A DNA stretch of 64,000 nt, taken from positions 89,451,435-89,515,434 of the forward strand of contig NC_058338.1 of NCBI RefSeq assembly GCF_905475395.1, written 5' to 3'. The stretch's first letter is position 1; every line of letters starts with the position of its first letter. Below the pieces are notes generated by a model. That model was not told the DNA's origin, did no database searches, and saw only the letters and a program-made list of their open reading frames with translations. Of this stretch, positions 9,922 to 21,500 are shown in pieces. The position numbers were made by a program, and so were the translations under genes. The stretch is from Chrysoperla carnea. Lineage: Eukaryota; Arthropoda; Insecta; Neuroptera; Chrysopidae.

Positions 9922-12436
9922 CCAGTGCACTAACAAAAATCGTAGAGGGGTGACCCAAAAGTTTTGACACTAGATTTTTTTATTTATTCATTCGATAGGG
10001 GGTTGTTTGGAAACCTTAAATCTGATTTTGCGTTTTATTCATTCAAATTTGATGATTTTGATGTCGTTAGACTTCCCTGTATTTTATCTTCAAACCCTTT
10101 TATGTCAAAGTACACGCTCGGATTGATAACAAAAAAGTTATTCGAGTTCAAAGTCAAAATTTTTTTCGTGAATTTTTTTTTCTAACGAATTTTTGAAAAT
10201 ATGCGTCTGTTGATAAACTGAATGTTTTTTGAAAAGGGTTGAATTACGCGTAATTTGATATGCCTACCACTTAAATTGTCGCCGAGCAATCCAAGCCCAA
10301 AGTCCAGTGCACTCACGGACTGACCCAAAAATTGTTGACACTATATTTTTGTATTCATTTATTCTTTAGGGGATTGTTTGGAGACCTTAAATCTCATTTT
10401 GCGTATTCGAGAAATTAACCCTTTCGCCGCCATCTTGGAAAATGATTTTTTTTACATTTTGGTCTATATCTTGCGTTCTATTCATTCAAATTTGATGATT
10501 TTGATGTCGTTGGACGTTGGAACAAAGGCAAGTTTTATCTTCAAACCTTTTATATCAAAGTACACAATTCGAATGATAGAAAAAAGTTATTCATGTTCAA
10601 AGTCAAAAATTGGATTCATAGTTCGCCCGACATTTGCCTTTTCCCGAATCTCAACAATTTTTTTCCATCGGTTCGGGGGTAGTTGCTGATTAGTCAATTT
10701 ATTGCCATCAAGCTGATAGAGTTGGTACAGAGTTCCTCGAGAAAGTAACAGGGCAGCTTTTCGAAAACACCAAGCTGCATCGAAAAGATCGAGCCAACAC
10801 TTTTGCGACCGTGCCCCATAGCATTTCTGTCGACTCCGAAAAAATCACTATTTCTACTGAAACAATTTTTCATAAGATGATATTGACTCAAAGGACGAGC
10901 CAGGAATTAGCCGAATGTCTTCAAGACGAATTATCGCCTTTTCCGTCATCTTTATTTGCCGATGAAAGCTTGCGAAAAACACAAAATTCAGGGAAGTTCA
11001 ATATGTGAAGTTATCGATGGAGAATTTTTGCTACACGGAGTAATTTGCCCACGTAACGCATCATTCAAGGCCATTTGTGCGAATTACGTCAAGTACATTT
11101 CAAGTAACTACAAAGCCAATCCAGTTATTGTATTTGACGGCTAAAAAAAAACGCCGAAAGACTCAGGCAGACAAAAGGTGGACGTGCAATTGATATGATT
11201 TTTGATAAGTCGAGAATATTTTCGAAGAAGAAGCAGACTCAGTTCCTTGCCAACGAACGCAACAAAAAGAACTTTGTAGAAATTCTGAAAAAACACTTGT
11301 TGGATCGTGAATTTTTTGGTAAGGCAAGCATGGAAGGATGCCCACAGGGACGTTGTTCAAGCGGCCATACAAATGTTACCTAGATTTGACTCCGTCATAG
11401 TCGTGGGCGCGGACACCGACCTTCTTGTCCTAATTTGCGCAATTTCAAAAGCGAAGAGGAAGAAGAACGATTGCATCGAAACTATATTCCGCGACAAGCT
11501 TTAAAAACGAGGATTTGTTGGAACATATCTTGTACATTCACGCATTTTCGGGATGTGACACGGTATCGGCGATTTGCGGAATGGAGCAGAAGAAAAAAAA
11601 ATAACATCAATTATTTTCATTATCATTATACAGAGTGAGATATAACAATACATTAATTCCAGGTTTCTTATTGAAGATGATTTTTTGTGCATGCACGACA
11701 CCATGCGGCACGGCTTGTGGCAGCAGAAAAGCAGGGTTGAAATATTCAGTTCTGTGCAAAGTTTGTTGTGGTGAAACATGCAGAAACAAACCCGAAAGTG
11801 CACACGATGGTACCAATGAAGATGACGAGGATTCAAACGACGGCCTACCAACGATGGTCTCTATACCTGGAATGAGACAAACAACCAAATGAACAACAAA
11901 TACAACATCCATCCTTGATAATAATGTAGATGAAGAAGTAGACGACAGTTATGACAAGTAAGTGCGCTGGACTTTGGGCTTGGATTGCTCGGCGAAATTC
12001 AACCAATTTAAGTAGTACGCATATCAAATTACGCGTAATTCAGCCCTTTTCAAAAAACATTGGGTTGATCAAAAGATGCAATGCACTGTTAAAAAAGTAT
12101 TTTTAAAAGTCTGTTAGAAAAAGAAACTCACGAAAAAAATTTTGACTTTGAACTCGAATAATTTTTTTGCTATCAATCCGAGCGTGTACTTTGACGTAAA
12201 AGGGTTTGAAGATAAAACGCAGGGAAGTCCAACGACATCAAAATCATCAAATTTGAAAAAATAAAACGCAAGATATAGGCCAAAATGTAAAAAAAGTCAT
12301 TTTCCAAGATGGAGGCGAAAGGATAAATTTCCTGAATACGCAAAATCAGTTTTAAGGTTTCCAAACAACCCCCTATCGAATGAATAAATAAAAAATCTAG
12401 TGTCAAAACTTTTGGGTCAATCCGTAAGTGCGCTGG
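9922..12436. mobile_element. DNA transposon with long palindromic ends
   Basis: The ends are CCAGTGCAC at 9922 and, in reverse complement, CCAGCGCAC at 12436. The left arm (9922 to about 10310) pairs with the right arm (about 11961-12436). Shared landmarks include TGACCCAAAAGTTTTGACAC, a GGGGGTTGTTTGGAAACC segment, ATTACGCGTAATT and AATCCAAGCCCAAAGTCCAG. The left arm lacks about 80 bases present in the right. A second, divergent copy of the terminal sequence lies just inside the left arm (10304 to about 10680). The middle holds a broken transposon gene (10715-11892). Superfamily not assigned. Confidence 0.8.
10715..11892 (+). pseudogene. Broken transposon protein with PIN-like nuclease core and CXC tail
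   Basis: Pieces of one protein lie in different forward frames. They run in order: an N-terminal segment (about 10722-11000, GTEFLEKVTGQLFENTKLH); a segment with VIDGEFLLHGV and a terminal VIVFDG (about 10990-11140); a segment starting IFDKSRIFSKKKQTQFL (about 11198-11310); the core VIVVGADTDLLVL (about 11396-11435); HAFSGCDTVSAICG (about 11537-11580); and a Cys-rich tail, CACTTPCGTACG then RKAGLKYSVLCKVCCGETC (about 11687-11790). The VFDG / ADTDLLVL / GCDT pattern with a CXC-like tail is typical of an uncharacterised invertebrate transposon protein family with a PIN/FEN-like fold. Several frameshifts and stops show it is dead. Confidence 0.7.
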
Positions 12437-12634
12437 AGTAGTAGATTACCCAACTAATTGATTCGGTTATTTCTTAAAAATTCAATAATATTTGTAAATA
12501 AAACTATTGTTCATTTTTATTTGTAAAAAATACAAAATTTAATTTAATCTTACGTAACAAATAATAAAAAAAAAAAACCCCCTCAACAAAGAATAAATAA
12601 AAATAACAAATAACAAATTTTCATACTCAACCAC
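12437..12634. other. Short intergenic gap at the PEX10 3' side
   Basis: AT-rich sequence. Reverse-strand AATAAA-like signals (TTTATT on the plus strand) around 12592-12600 lie 35-45 bases past the PEX10 stop codon and could serve as its poly(A) signal. Confidence 0.4.
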
Positions 12635-13643
12635 TTAAATATAATTTTGTAAATAAATAATTCTCGATGGAACAATAACTTCTCTACAAATTGGACACTC
12701 TTTTCGAATTTGACACCAATCACCAATACATTTCCAACAGAATACATGGCCACATTGTGTAACACACTCATTTTTACGTGGCTCCAAGCATAGAATACAT
12801 TTTGTATAAATTTGTAAATTTGTTTGAGTACTACTTTCGTGTGCTTCAATTATACTATCATCAGATGTGGATGATTTCCATAGATTCATTTTCGTATAAA
12901 CATTTATACCAAAATTTATTAATGTTAGTAATCCAAGAATTTTCAATAATGATCTTGAACTCTGTTCATCATAAATCGGGTGGACACATCTCTGAAACAA
13001 AAAATCGGTTAAGTCTCGACAATGAAGACAACTTCGGTTTTTTAGTGATAAATACTTACATAATTAATACTAGTTAATCGCTTCGGAATGTCTGGATACT
13101 GTCCATTAAAATAGAATTCAGCCTTTTGTAATTTAACAATAAACGGTAAACATTTCTTCAAAAAACGAACTGTTGCTAAAATAGCTTGTTTTGCATCTGG
13201 CAATAAATCATCGTTCTCAATAATTTGTTTCTCTAAATGTTCTAATAATTTATGTGAAATCGATTCACCAAATGTCTCTAATATTAACCACAAGACATGT
13301 ACCTATAACAATTAAATCTTATAAAATAAAAATCTACGTGGAATTGTTTAGAACTTATTTAACATACAGGTTTACTAGGAAGAAATCTTTTCGTACCATC
13401 AACACGAATAAGACCTGTATACTCTTCACCTAATGTTTGAAGGCATGACAAGGATGTTAAAATATAGTATAAAAATTTTGATACACCATCGATTCTTTTG
13501 TGTTGTTTAAAATTTAATTTATTTATACGTAATTTCATTAAAACATTAATAAAATTTTGGTTAATATCGTTTATAATTTCATCATCTTTTTGAGTGGTTC
13601 TCAAAATCTGTATGTGTAATTTGCTATCATTTGCCTTTGACAT
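12635..13643 (-). CDS. PEX10: PEX10, peroxisomal RING-type E3 ubiquitin ligase
   Basis: PEX10 works with PEX2 and PEX12 in the peroxisomal membrane to ubiquitinate the import receptor PEX5. Three exons join in phase 0: 13643-13368 (donor GTATGT), 13302-13060 (acceptor TTGTTATAG, donor GTAAGT) and 12991-12635 (acceptor TTTGTTTCAG). They give 291 aa, slightly shorter than human PEX10. The C-terminal C3HC4 RING has Cys238, Cys241, Cys253, His255, Cys258, Cys261, Cys272 and Cys275, in the context CILCLE, CGHVFCWKCI and CPICRE. It is followed by the family's typical ending (here IIYLQNYI). The N-terminal half is the conserved PEX2/10/12 helical region. The start is the only ATG opening the frame, just after a reverse-strand stop. 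No defect seen. Confidence 0.93.
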
Positions 13644-14281
13644 TTTTTAAGTTTTTCTCAATCTTCTCATTCCAAAGGTTCATGACATTTTATTTGTTGA
13701 CATTTAACTTTTAGGTTAGAATAATTTAAAAAGCTAATTAAAAGAAAGGGAAACATTCCATTTTTTCTTTATGTGCAACCGTCAAGTGCATCCTTGGTGC
13801 AACTTAAATGTTTCTGGCGCTGACGACAAAGTAGACGCGTTTAGTCAAAAAGTGCCGCTCTTATGTGGTTGCGTTCTACCTAACAGTGGTGACTGAGTGC
13901 CGAGCGGTGTAAATCACGGCAGTTGTAGTCACCATTTGGTCTTGAACGGTATTTTCATATGTATAATATATTTGAATTTGGGAATTTGTATTTTCTATCT
14001 TTTCAAATACTGAGTTAAACATGACAATATTATTATTGATTCAAAATATTTTCAATTTAAAAATGAAATTTACAAAATTATAAAACCTCCGACAAACGCA
14101 GCTTGTTTGTAGCTCGATTTCTTGAAAGATAGCTAAAAACACTTTCCATAAAATAACCTTTCAAATCAAAATCGATTCATCCGTCTAGGAGCTACGGTAC
14201 CACAGACACGCAGACACATACACACACACATAGCGATCCAACTTGTAATTCCCCTATTTTTGTGTCGGATGTTAAAAATAA
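13644..14281. other. Intergenic between PEX10 and CHAF1A, with repeat fragment
   Basis: 13770-13930 is more GC-rich than its surroundings and may contain PEX10 promoter sequence, but no motif decides this. 14090-14275 resembles the tail of a dispersed element: GGAGCTACGGTACCACAGAC, a run of CACACA, then CTATTTTTGTGTCGG. Similar text occurs near 3360-3520 and 3900-4080. Confidence 0.45.
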
Positions 14282-15219
14282 CAAGTGAAAACAAACTATT
14301 GACTGAGTTAATTGTTGAAATACCATATATAGACTGTGTTAATGAAATAATCGTTTGTTTTTTGTCGTCACGTAAAGAAAAAAAGATATCCACTTTTAAA
14401 TAGCTACACACACACTGATATTCCCTTTGAAAATTCACTACTGGAATTGTCAACAGAGTGAGAACCACATCTCAAAGTAGATTGACAAGGATAATAAATG
14501 CCGAGGCCTGTTCATAATACGCATGTCTTAATATACAAAATAATATCCTGGCGCGTATTTAAAATAAGATTATACCACTTTAAATAAAGTTAAAACAGTA
14601 TATTTTGAACAAATTACCTTCTCACCATTAAAAAAATTTTTTTTTTCATAGAATTAACACAAAATTATCTAATATTATCACTCTTTTGAACGTTAAAACA
14701 AAACAAATTTTTATGTACAGTTGTGAATGTGAAATATAAACAGATAATTGATGCAGCTGATTCCGGCCATACGATCATGCGCACTGAATACCAGGCCTCC
14801 AAAATGGTGTTTTTTCTGTCAGCTGTTTGAATATTATACTTTCATCTTTGTTAATCTACTCTGTGACGCCAAAATATACATACTTGGTGTACACTGGGCT
14901 TATCTATTTAAAATATATGATCTAAGGATATTCCCATATTAATGCATATTATAAAATTTGCACCTAATAAGCGCCCTCGTGGGTAAACAGTGATGTTTAC
15001 AAAAAAAATGTTTCAAACAAAAGTTGTTTATTTTTTTACATCCTGGGTACGCTATAAAAATTTCATCTTGATATCTCTTTTCATTTTTGAGTTATCGTGT
15101 TGACAGACAGACTTACAGACAACCGAATATGGACTAATTAGGTGATTCTATGAACACCTATACCAACTTTGGACTAAACTTAATATATTATGTATATTTC
15201 ATATATACTTGGTATAAAA
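14282..15219 (+). repeat. Dispersed repeat family A, long variant copy
   Basis: It starts CAAGTGAAAACAAAC and ends near TGGTATAAAAA. It carries the family landmarks (TTCATTTTTGAGTTATCGTG, GGTGATTCTATGAACACC, TTTGGACTAAACTTAATATA). About 370 bases between 14410 and 14790 are not shared with the other copies and may be a further insertion. It lies upstream of CHAF1A. Confidence 0.65.
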
Positions 15220-15421
15220 AGCAGCAGAGTCGCTTCTATGAAATGAAGATTTCTTTATTATCAAATAGTTATTTGACAGGTGTTTTCATTTACTATAGCG
15301 GCTACAATGAGAACCAAGCCCAGTCCAGTTATTTTTTGATAATCAGTAATTAAAAATGGAGTCCGGTTGATTTGTCGAGTGTTCAAACCTTCAAACATTA
15401 AACGCAACCATTAAGACTAAA

Positions 15422-15432
15422 TTTCGCGCCAA
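15422..15432 (+). promoter_or_regulatory. E2F-type site upstream of CHAF1A
   Basis: TTTCGCGCCAA fits the canonical E2F/DP site (TTTSSCGC core plus CCAA) 122 bases before the CHAF1A start codon. CG-rich 11-mers are rare in this AT-rich window. CAF-1 is needed in S phase, and CHAF1A is a known E2F-responsive gene in other animals, so position and identity agree. Occupancy is inference. Confidence 0.65.
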
Positions 15433-15553
15433 CTGCTATAATAATAAGATACCATTTTTGTTTGTCAATTTGGTGCTCGAAATGTTCTATTAAATAAAGT
15501 GTTTTAAATAAACTCACTTAATTTTTTAATTTATTTACATTACATTTCAAAAT

Positions 15554-18500
15554 ATGGAAGTGATAGTTTTAGATGATAAGGAACCAACAAAGAAAAAATT
15601 AAAACAATCGCGATTACCTTTTCAATCAATTAGCCCTAAAATAAAGTTGTGTGATCCATCTAAGAAACGTAAGTTATCGGATACATCGATAACTGAAGGC
15701 GAGAGAGCTGTAAAGCAAGTGCGGTGCGATAGCAAGGAAAATGATTCCGAATTAATTAATGTAATTAATCTAAGTGATGGAGAAGATGAACCAAGACCGG
15801 CAAATCAGCCAGACATAGCAACATTTTTTTCAAGTCAATCGAAAACATTGAAAAATGGTAAGCGTGGAGAAGTTGATAAAAAATGTGAAATTAAAATTTC
15901 ATCTCCAATTGAAACTGATTTGAAAAAACCATCAGAAATTAATAAGCCTAAAGAAGAAATTGAAACCAAAACTGAGAAAACTGATACTGTTACTTCAGAC
16001 ACAGCTGTTGTTAAAGAATGTTTTGTAGACCTTAGCTCTAGTAAAGTTAATGAATCCGAAATTAAATCTAATTCTGGTGATAGTGATGAGGATTTAGTTG
16101 AAATGGAAGATTCTGATGACGAAGATGAAGAAGTTGCTGAGGAGGAAGATGAAGACCAAAGTCAAACTTCTATTAATGGTGATTTCAATACACCGAGCAA
16201 AAAAGATGGATTAATTAGTGGTGATGATTTAACACCGAAAAGTACGAACGTTAATAGTCCTTTACGAAAACTTACTCCAAGACAGGTAATAAATTAACAT
16301 TAAAATTTTCTTTAATCTTAATCAGATTTTTATCTTCAAGCATATGTTACCAAAAACTCTTTGACTCGATTGTGACGATAAATTCCTGTTACAGAAATTA
16401 CTACTATTAATTTCTAGCTGGATATACAGGGTAGGTCATTTAAATTTATAATGGCTAATGGAGGTTCTGTAGTTAACCAATAAAAAAATAATTTAAATTA
16501 AAATTATAATTAAAATTGTAGAGTTTGATCGGTTTGATCATGTTTTGATATCAGATTGAACCTAGTTATTCGGAGTACTTTAATGGAAAATTTAGATTCT
16601 AAACGGTAAGAGAGTTTGAAATTAGCTTTCGGAGAAAAGGTGATTTAAACGTATGTCATTATTGCACTTAATAGAAAAAAATGCGCTTAAAGTTTTATTG
16701 ATAATTGTAGGACCTAAAGATCTGTTTAGGGTCTAAATTGACTATTAAAGAAGCCCAAAGAACCGAATCAAATCTGATGTCAGAACATGATACCCCCATC
16801 AAATTCAGCGACTTTTGTTTAAGTTAATTTTTTGATTGGTTAGCTACAAAACGAGCTATTAGGCATTGTAGATTAAAATTATCCACCCTGTAAAGCTTGT
16901 CTGTGACTGGAATTGGAGAATGTGTATTTTTGACCTTACTTACTTTAATTAAGTAATGATCGAAAAATCGCAAATAAAAAGGACTTCTAGCGACATTTCA
17001 AAAACCACTCGTTCGATCGTTAGATAAACCCTATATTTTTTAAATTACCCAATAGACTAATTTCTTCGAAACTTCGAAACAGAATATGTTTCGTGATTTT
17101 TCCAAAGGGTACTCCATAAAAGAATCGCAGTAAATCGAGCAAAATTGTTTGTTTCCTATTTCGATAAAACTTAATACATATAGAAATTTTAGCCAATAAA
17201 AATGAAAATCCGGGTCATTTGACGATTGGATGAGTAATTTACAGGATTTAGCCAAAAGTCGTTTACGAAAACGGTATTTCATGTCGAAAATGGTATTTCA
17301 GGCAATACTTGGCAAATTATTAATACTGTCATAAAATAAATTAAAATTTTATGTTTCATGAGTGGAAATTGCCTTAGTAAATTCATAAATAGGGATAAAA
17401 AATTTTTTGTTTTTTTGAAGTGTAACGATAAAATCTTTAGAAATCCAGTAAAAATATTCAACAAAATTACTTACGATTTGGGTATAAATCTTAAGGATGT
17501 ACGAGCACCAAGATACGAGACATTTTAAATAAAAAGCTTGATTTTTTTATATCAAATGGGACTAAGTCTAAATAAATCAAGTGAAAACAAACAATTGACT
17601 GAGTTAGTTGTTGAAGTACCATGTATAGACAGTGTCGATTACTCTGCCACGTAACACATATATACATGTCACACATACATAACTGATTTACCCATATAAT
17701 ACTACAATTTGCGCATAATATGCGCTCTCACGGGTAAATAGCTTACAAAAAAATGTTTCAAACAAAAGACCTCACTTTTTACGTCCTCAGCACACTATAA
17801 AAATTTCAGCTTGATATCTTTTTTCGTTTTTGAGTAATCGTGATGACAGACCGACGGACGACAGACAGACAGCGGGAAATGGACTAATTTGGTGATTTTA
17901 TGAACACTTATACCAAAATTTTGTTTGTAGCATCAATATTTTTAAGCGTTACAAACTTGGAACTAAACTTAGTATACCTTGGTATATTTCATATACATGG
18001 TATAAAAATGTATATTTTCAATTTTGACAGTGAATTATGTTATAATTTGACAATATAAGATGAAAAGTAAGAATAAAATTTTTCGATATTTGTAGTAATT
18101 TTCAAAATACCGAAAATTGAAAATTTTGTTTAATTATTTAGCATTCGATATTTCGAAAACCAAGGCAGATATCGAAACATTGTTTTCTTATTTTTCATTC
18201 ATGAAGTTATAGCAAAATTCAGCATCAAAGATAAAATAAGGTAAGAATGATTTCAATCCCAAATCTAAAATGGCCTTAGTGCTCGTACTACCTTAAAATC
18301 TTTTCCAAGGTAATTAGGACCAAAATTATCTATCGAATCAAAGCAATAATGATACTGTGGTGCGAGTAGAGGTGGGAGTATTTTTAATAAAAAAAAAATT
18401 TCGAAAATTTAGGGCAGAAGTTTGTTTGTAACATTTTGAATAGATTTGTGTGTTTATTTATTCATAAACTCCAGAATAACATTTTTGTTTTTTATGTATC

Positions 18501-21500
18501 TTTAGTTACAAAGAAAATTAGAATCTCAAAAGAAGCAAGAAGAAAGAGAAAAATTAAAATTGGAAAAGTTAAAAAAATTGCAAGAAGAAAAAGAGGAAAA
18601 ATTACGAAAAATTCAAGCCGAAAAAGAAGAAAAACATCGACAAAAATTAGAGCGTGAAGAACAAAAGAAGAAAGAACGTGAAGAAAAAGAAGAAGCAAAA
18701 AAGAAGGAACGTGAAGAAAAAGAACGTAAACGTTTAGCTGAAATCGAACAAAAAAATGAAGAGAAAAAACAAAAAGAGGAGGAACGTAAAAAACGGGAAG
18801 AGGAAAAAGATGCCGAACGCCGGAAAAAGGAACTAGAAACCATTGAAAAAGAATTAAAAAAGAAGAAGGCAGCTGAAGCATTTGCGAAATTTTTTGTACC
18901 AAATACAAAGTCTGAAACGAAGAAGTCGAATGAGAGCTTAAATGATACAGCTGATTTTAATTTTATGCCATTCGCTGTGAAGAGTGATATGCGCATGGCA
19001 CCACATTGTAGGGTGCAATTTACAGATGAAAATAAAATGAATTTAGATAATAAATTAAATTCTGATGTTGATAAAAAAGAGCTTTATTTAAATGAATTGA
19101 AAAATGGAAAACCTGTTGGAAAATCTACTAGAACGTATGAAATGGTATCCAATGACCAGGAGGACGAGGATGTTGTTGTAGTCGGTAATTAAAAGTTTTT
19201 TTCATAAATAAAATGATTTAATTAATTTAAAATTGAAATAAATTTGAAAAGAAAAATCCAACTACTTAAAAAATCCAATTAAAACCTTTTCGACTGAAGT
19301 TCTTGCCTTTAGATGAAATGTTGAACTTTATTCTAAACAATTTTTTGTATTTAGCTTTGGCTAGTTTTCGAGATATGAATCCAATTATTTTTTTTAAATT
19401 TTTTGAATAGTTTAATTTATATTTCCTTCAAAGTAAGCCAGTTTGGTTTATTGGGTAAAAAATAGGTAAAATTTTAGTCAGTATGAAGGGGTTTCGAAGA
19501 GATTTAATAATATTTTTTAGATCCATTTCAGTCAAAATTTAATTAGAATATCTTTTTTAACTAACCTATCTCTAAAATTTATATTTGCGATTTTCAGATG
19601 AATTACTTGATGCCGATTGTATCGTTGAAACAGCACCACGTCCACAAAAAATGAAAGTAAAATTGTTACAATTTCAAGAAAACCGTCGTCCACCTTATTG
19701 GGGTACATGGCGGAAAAAGAGTAGTGAAGTCAAAGCCAGAAAGCCGTTGGGAACAGATAAAGTAAGTCATATAATAATAATTCTTTAGTAATTTAAATAT
19801 TTAATACAAATTATTTAAAACTTTTATTTATTCGACGAATATCTCTCAAAATATTCGATAATTACAATAATTTTGGTACGTGTTAATAATTTAATGTTTA
19901 ATAAAAAAACAAAAAACAAAAAAACAAATTACAAAAAATTATTTTTAGAGACACGAAATTTGATATTTAGATAAAAATATAAAATATGTTATTTAAAATT
20001 AGGCTGAGGGAGATAATGTATTTAAAATTAGGCGGACTTTATCAGCCAAAGTAGGGGAAATCGATAAAATTAGACATGCTTCTTTTTTCAACATGTGTTT
20101 CAGCAATACATTGTTTTAAATAGAACTGTCCAATGATCCAAAATAATAAAAAATTTGCTTCCCGTATATATGGCGCAGCCAACTAACTTAATTAGCCGTT
20201 CCATTGAAAGCCTAATCTTTTTACTAAGCGGCGCCGTTCAATTATTAGTGGCCTGAACAATATTTAGTCATTCAATCAAACAGCTAGGCTAATAACTTGA
20301 ATGAATAACGTTAAATTGTTTGCCTAGACTATTTATTTAAATTTAGTTGCACTTTCTTGTAAACCATTGGGTCTACAAGGACGGTTCTAATATCATATTG
20401 TAGCAAATTTAGTCTACTCTCAAAACATGAAAAAATTCTTCAAAAATAGACCTTTATGGTTATAATCGCCAAAATTTGAAGAAAAAAAGCCGAAAAATTT
20501 TACAGTTTATTTCGATTATTAACAAAGTTGCGCTCGAGCTCACAAGTTTTTATTATGCAGAGGGCCAACATCACAAACAAGTCTGCTAAAACAGAACTAG
20601 CAGATTTGACTTAAGCTCTGATGTATAAGTTACGTTGATAAATTTTGAAAGGCATTATTTCGGAAACTATTGGGTCTACAGAGTTCATTCTGGTCTCATA
20701 TTGTTGCAAATTTAGCCTACTTGAAAAGGTACTATCAAAAGCTAATCCTTAAATATTATAATCGACAAAATCTGTGTTCACATAATAAACAAGTTTTCGA
20801 AAAATCAGAATTATCGGATTTGTCGCAGACTGTAATGTATAAAGTTACTGTAACATAAGCTGCGATGACCCCTTTATAAAAATGAAACACAAATTTAAAA
20901 TAAAAGAAACATTTTTATATTTATAAAATTATTGATAAGTATTTTTACAGTAATTTTTACAATATTCAGTCATAATATATTTGCCGTTTACGATACGACC
21001 TTTGTCCATAATACGAATTAAAATTTAAACTATTACTTTGTTGTTGTTGTTGTTGCTGAGCTGCAAGTCGTCGTCGATGAACTTTGCGATGTTTTGCTAG
21101 ATGATCACTACGTGAAAAACATTTTTCACATAATTCACATTTATATGGTTTAACACCCGAATGCGATCGCTTATGTCGTGCTAATTCATCCGATCGTGAA
21201 AATCGCCAATTACAATTTGGCCATGTACACGGAAACGGACGTTCACCAGAATGTCGTCGTAAATGTGCTTTTAAATGTGACGCTTTTGCATAAATTTTTC
21301 CACACCCTTCATACGTACATGTGAAAATTTTTTCTTGCAATGCTGTTTGATCAATTTTTGTTTTCGCACTTGTGTTAAATTTTGGTGTTTGAATTTGATT
21401 TTTCGTTGTATTCGGATTAATAATTTTATCATGAAGTAACGATCGTCGATTGTTATATTTTAAAATATGTTCGAATTCATAAAACTTATCACTCGTTTCG

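Noticed and set aside
18492-18996. Long Phe/Ser/Leu-rich minus-strand frames
   Set aside because: Antisense shadows of the Lys/Glu-rich CHAF1A KER exon.
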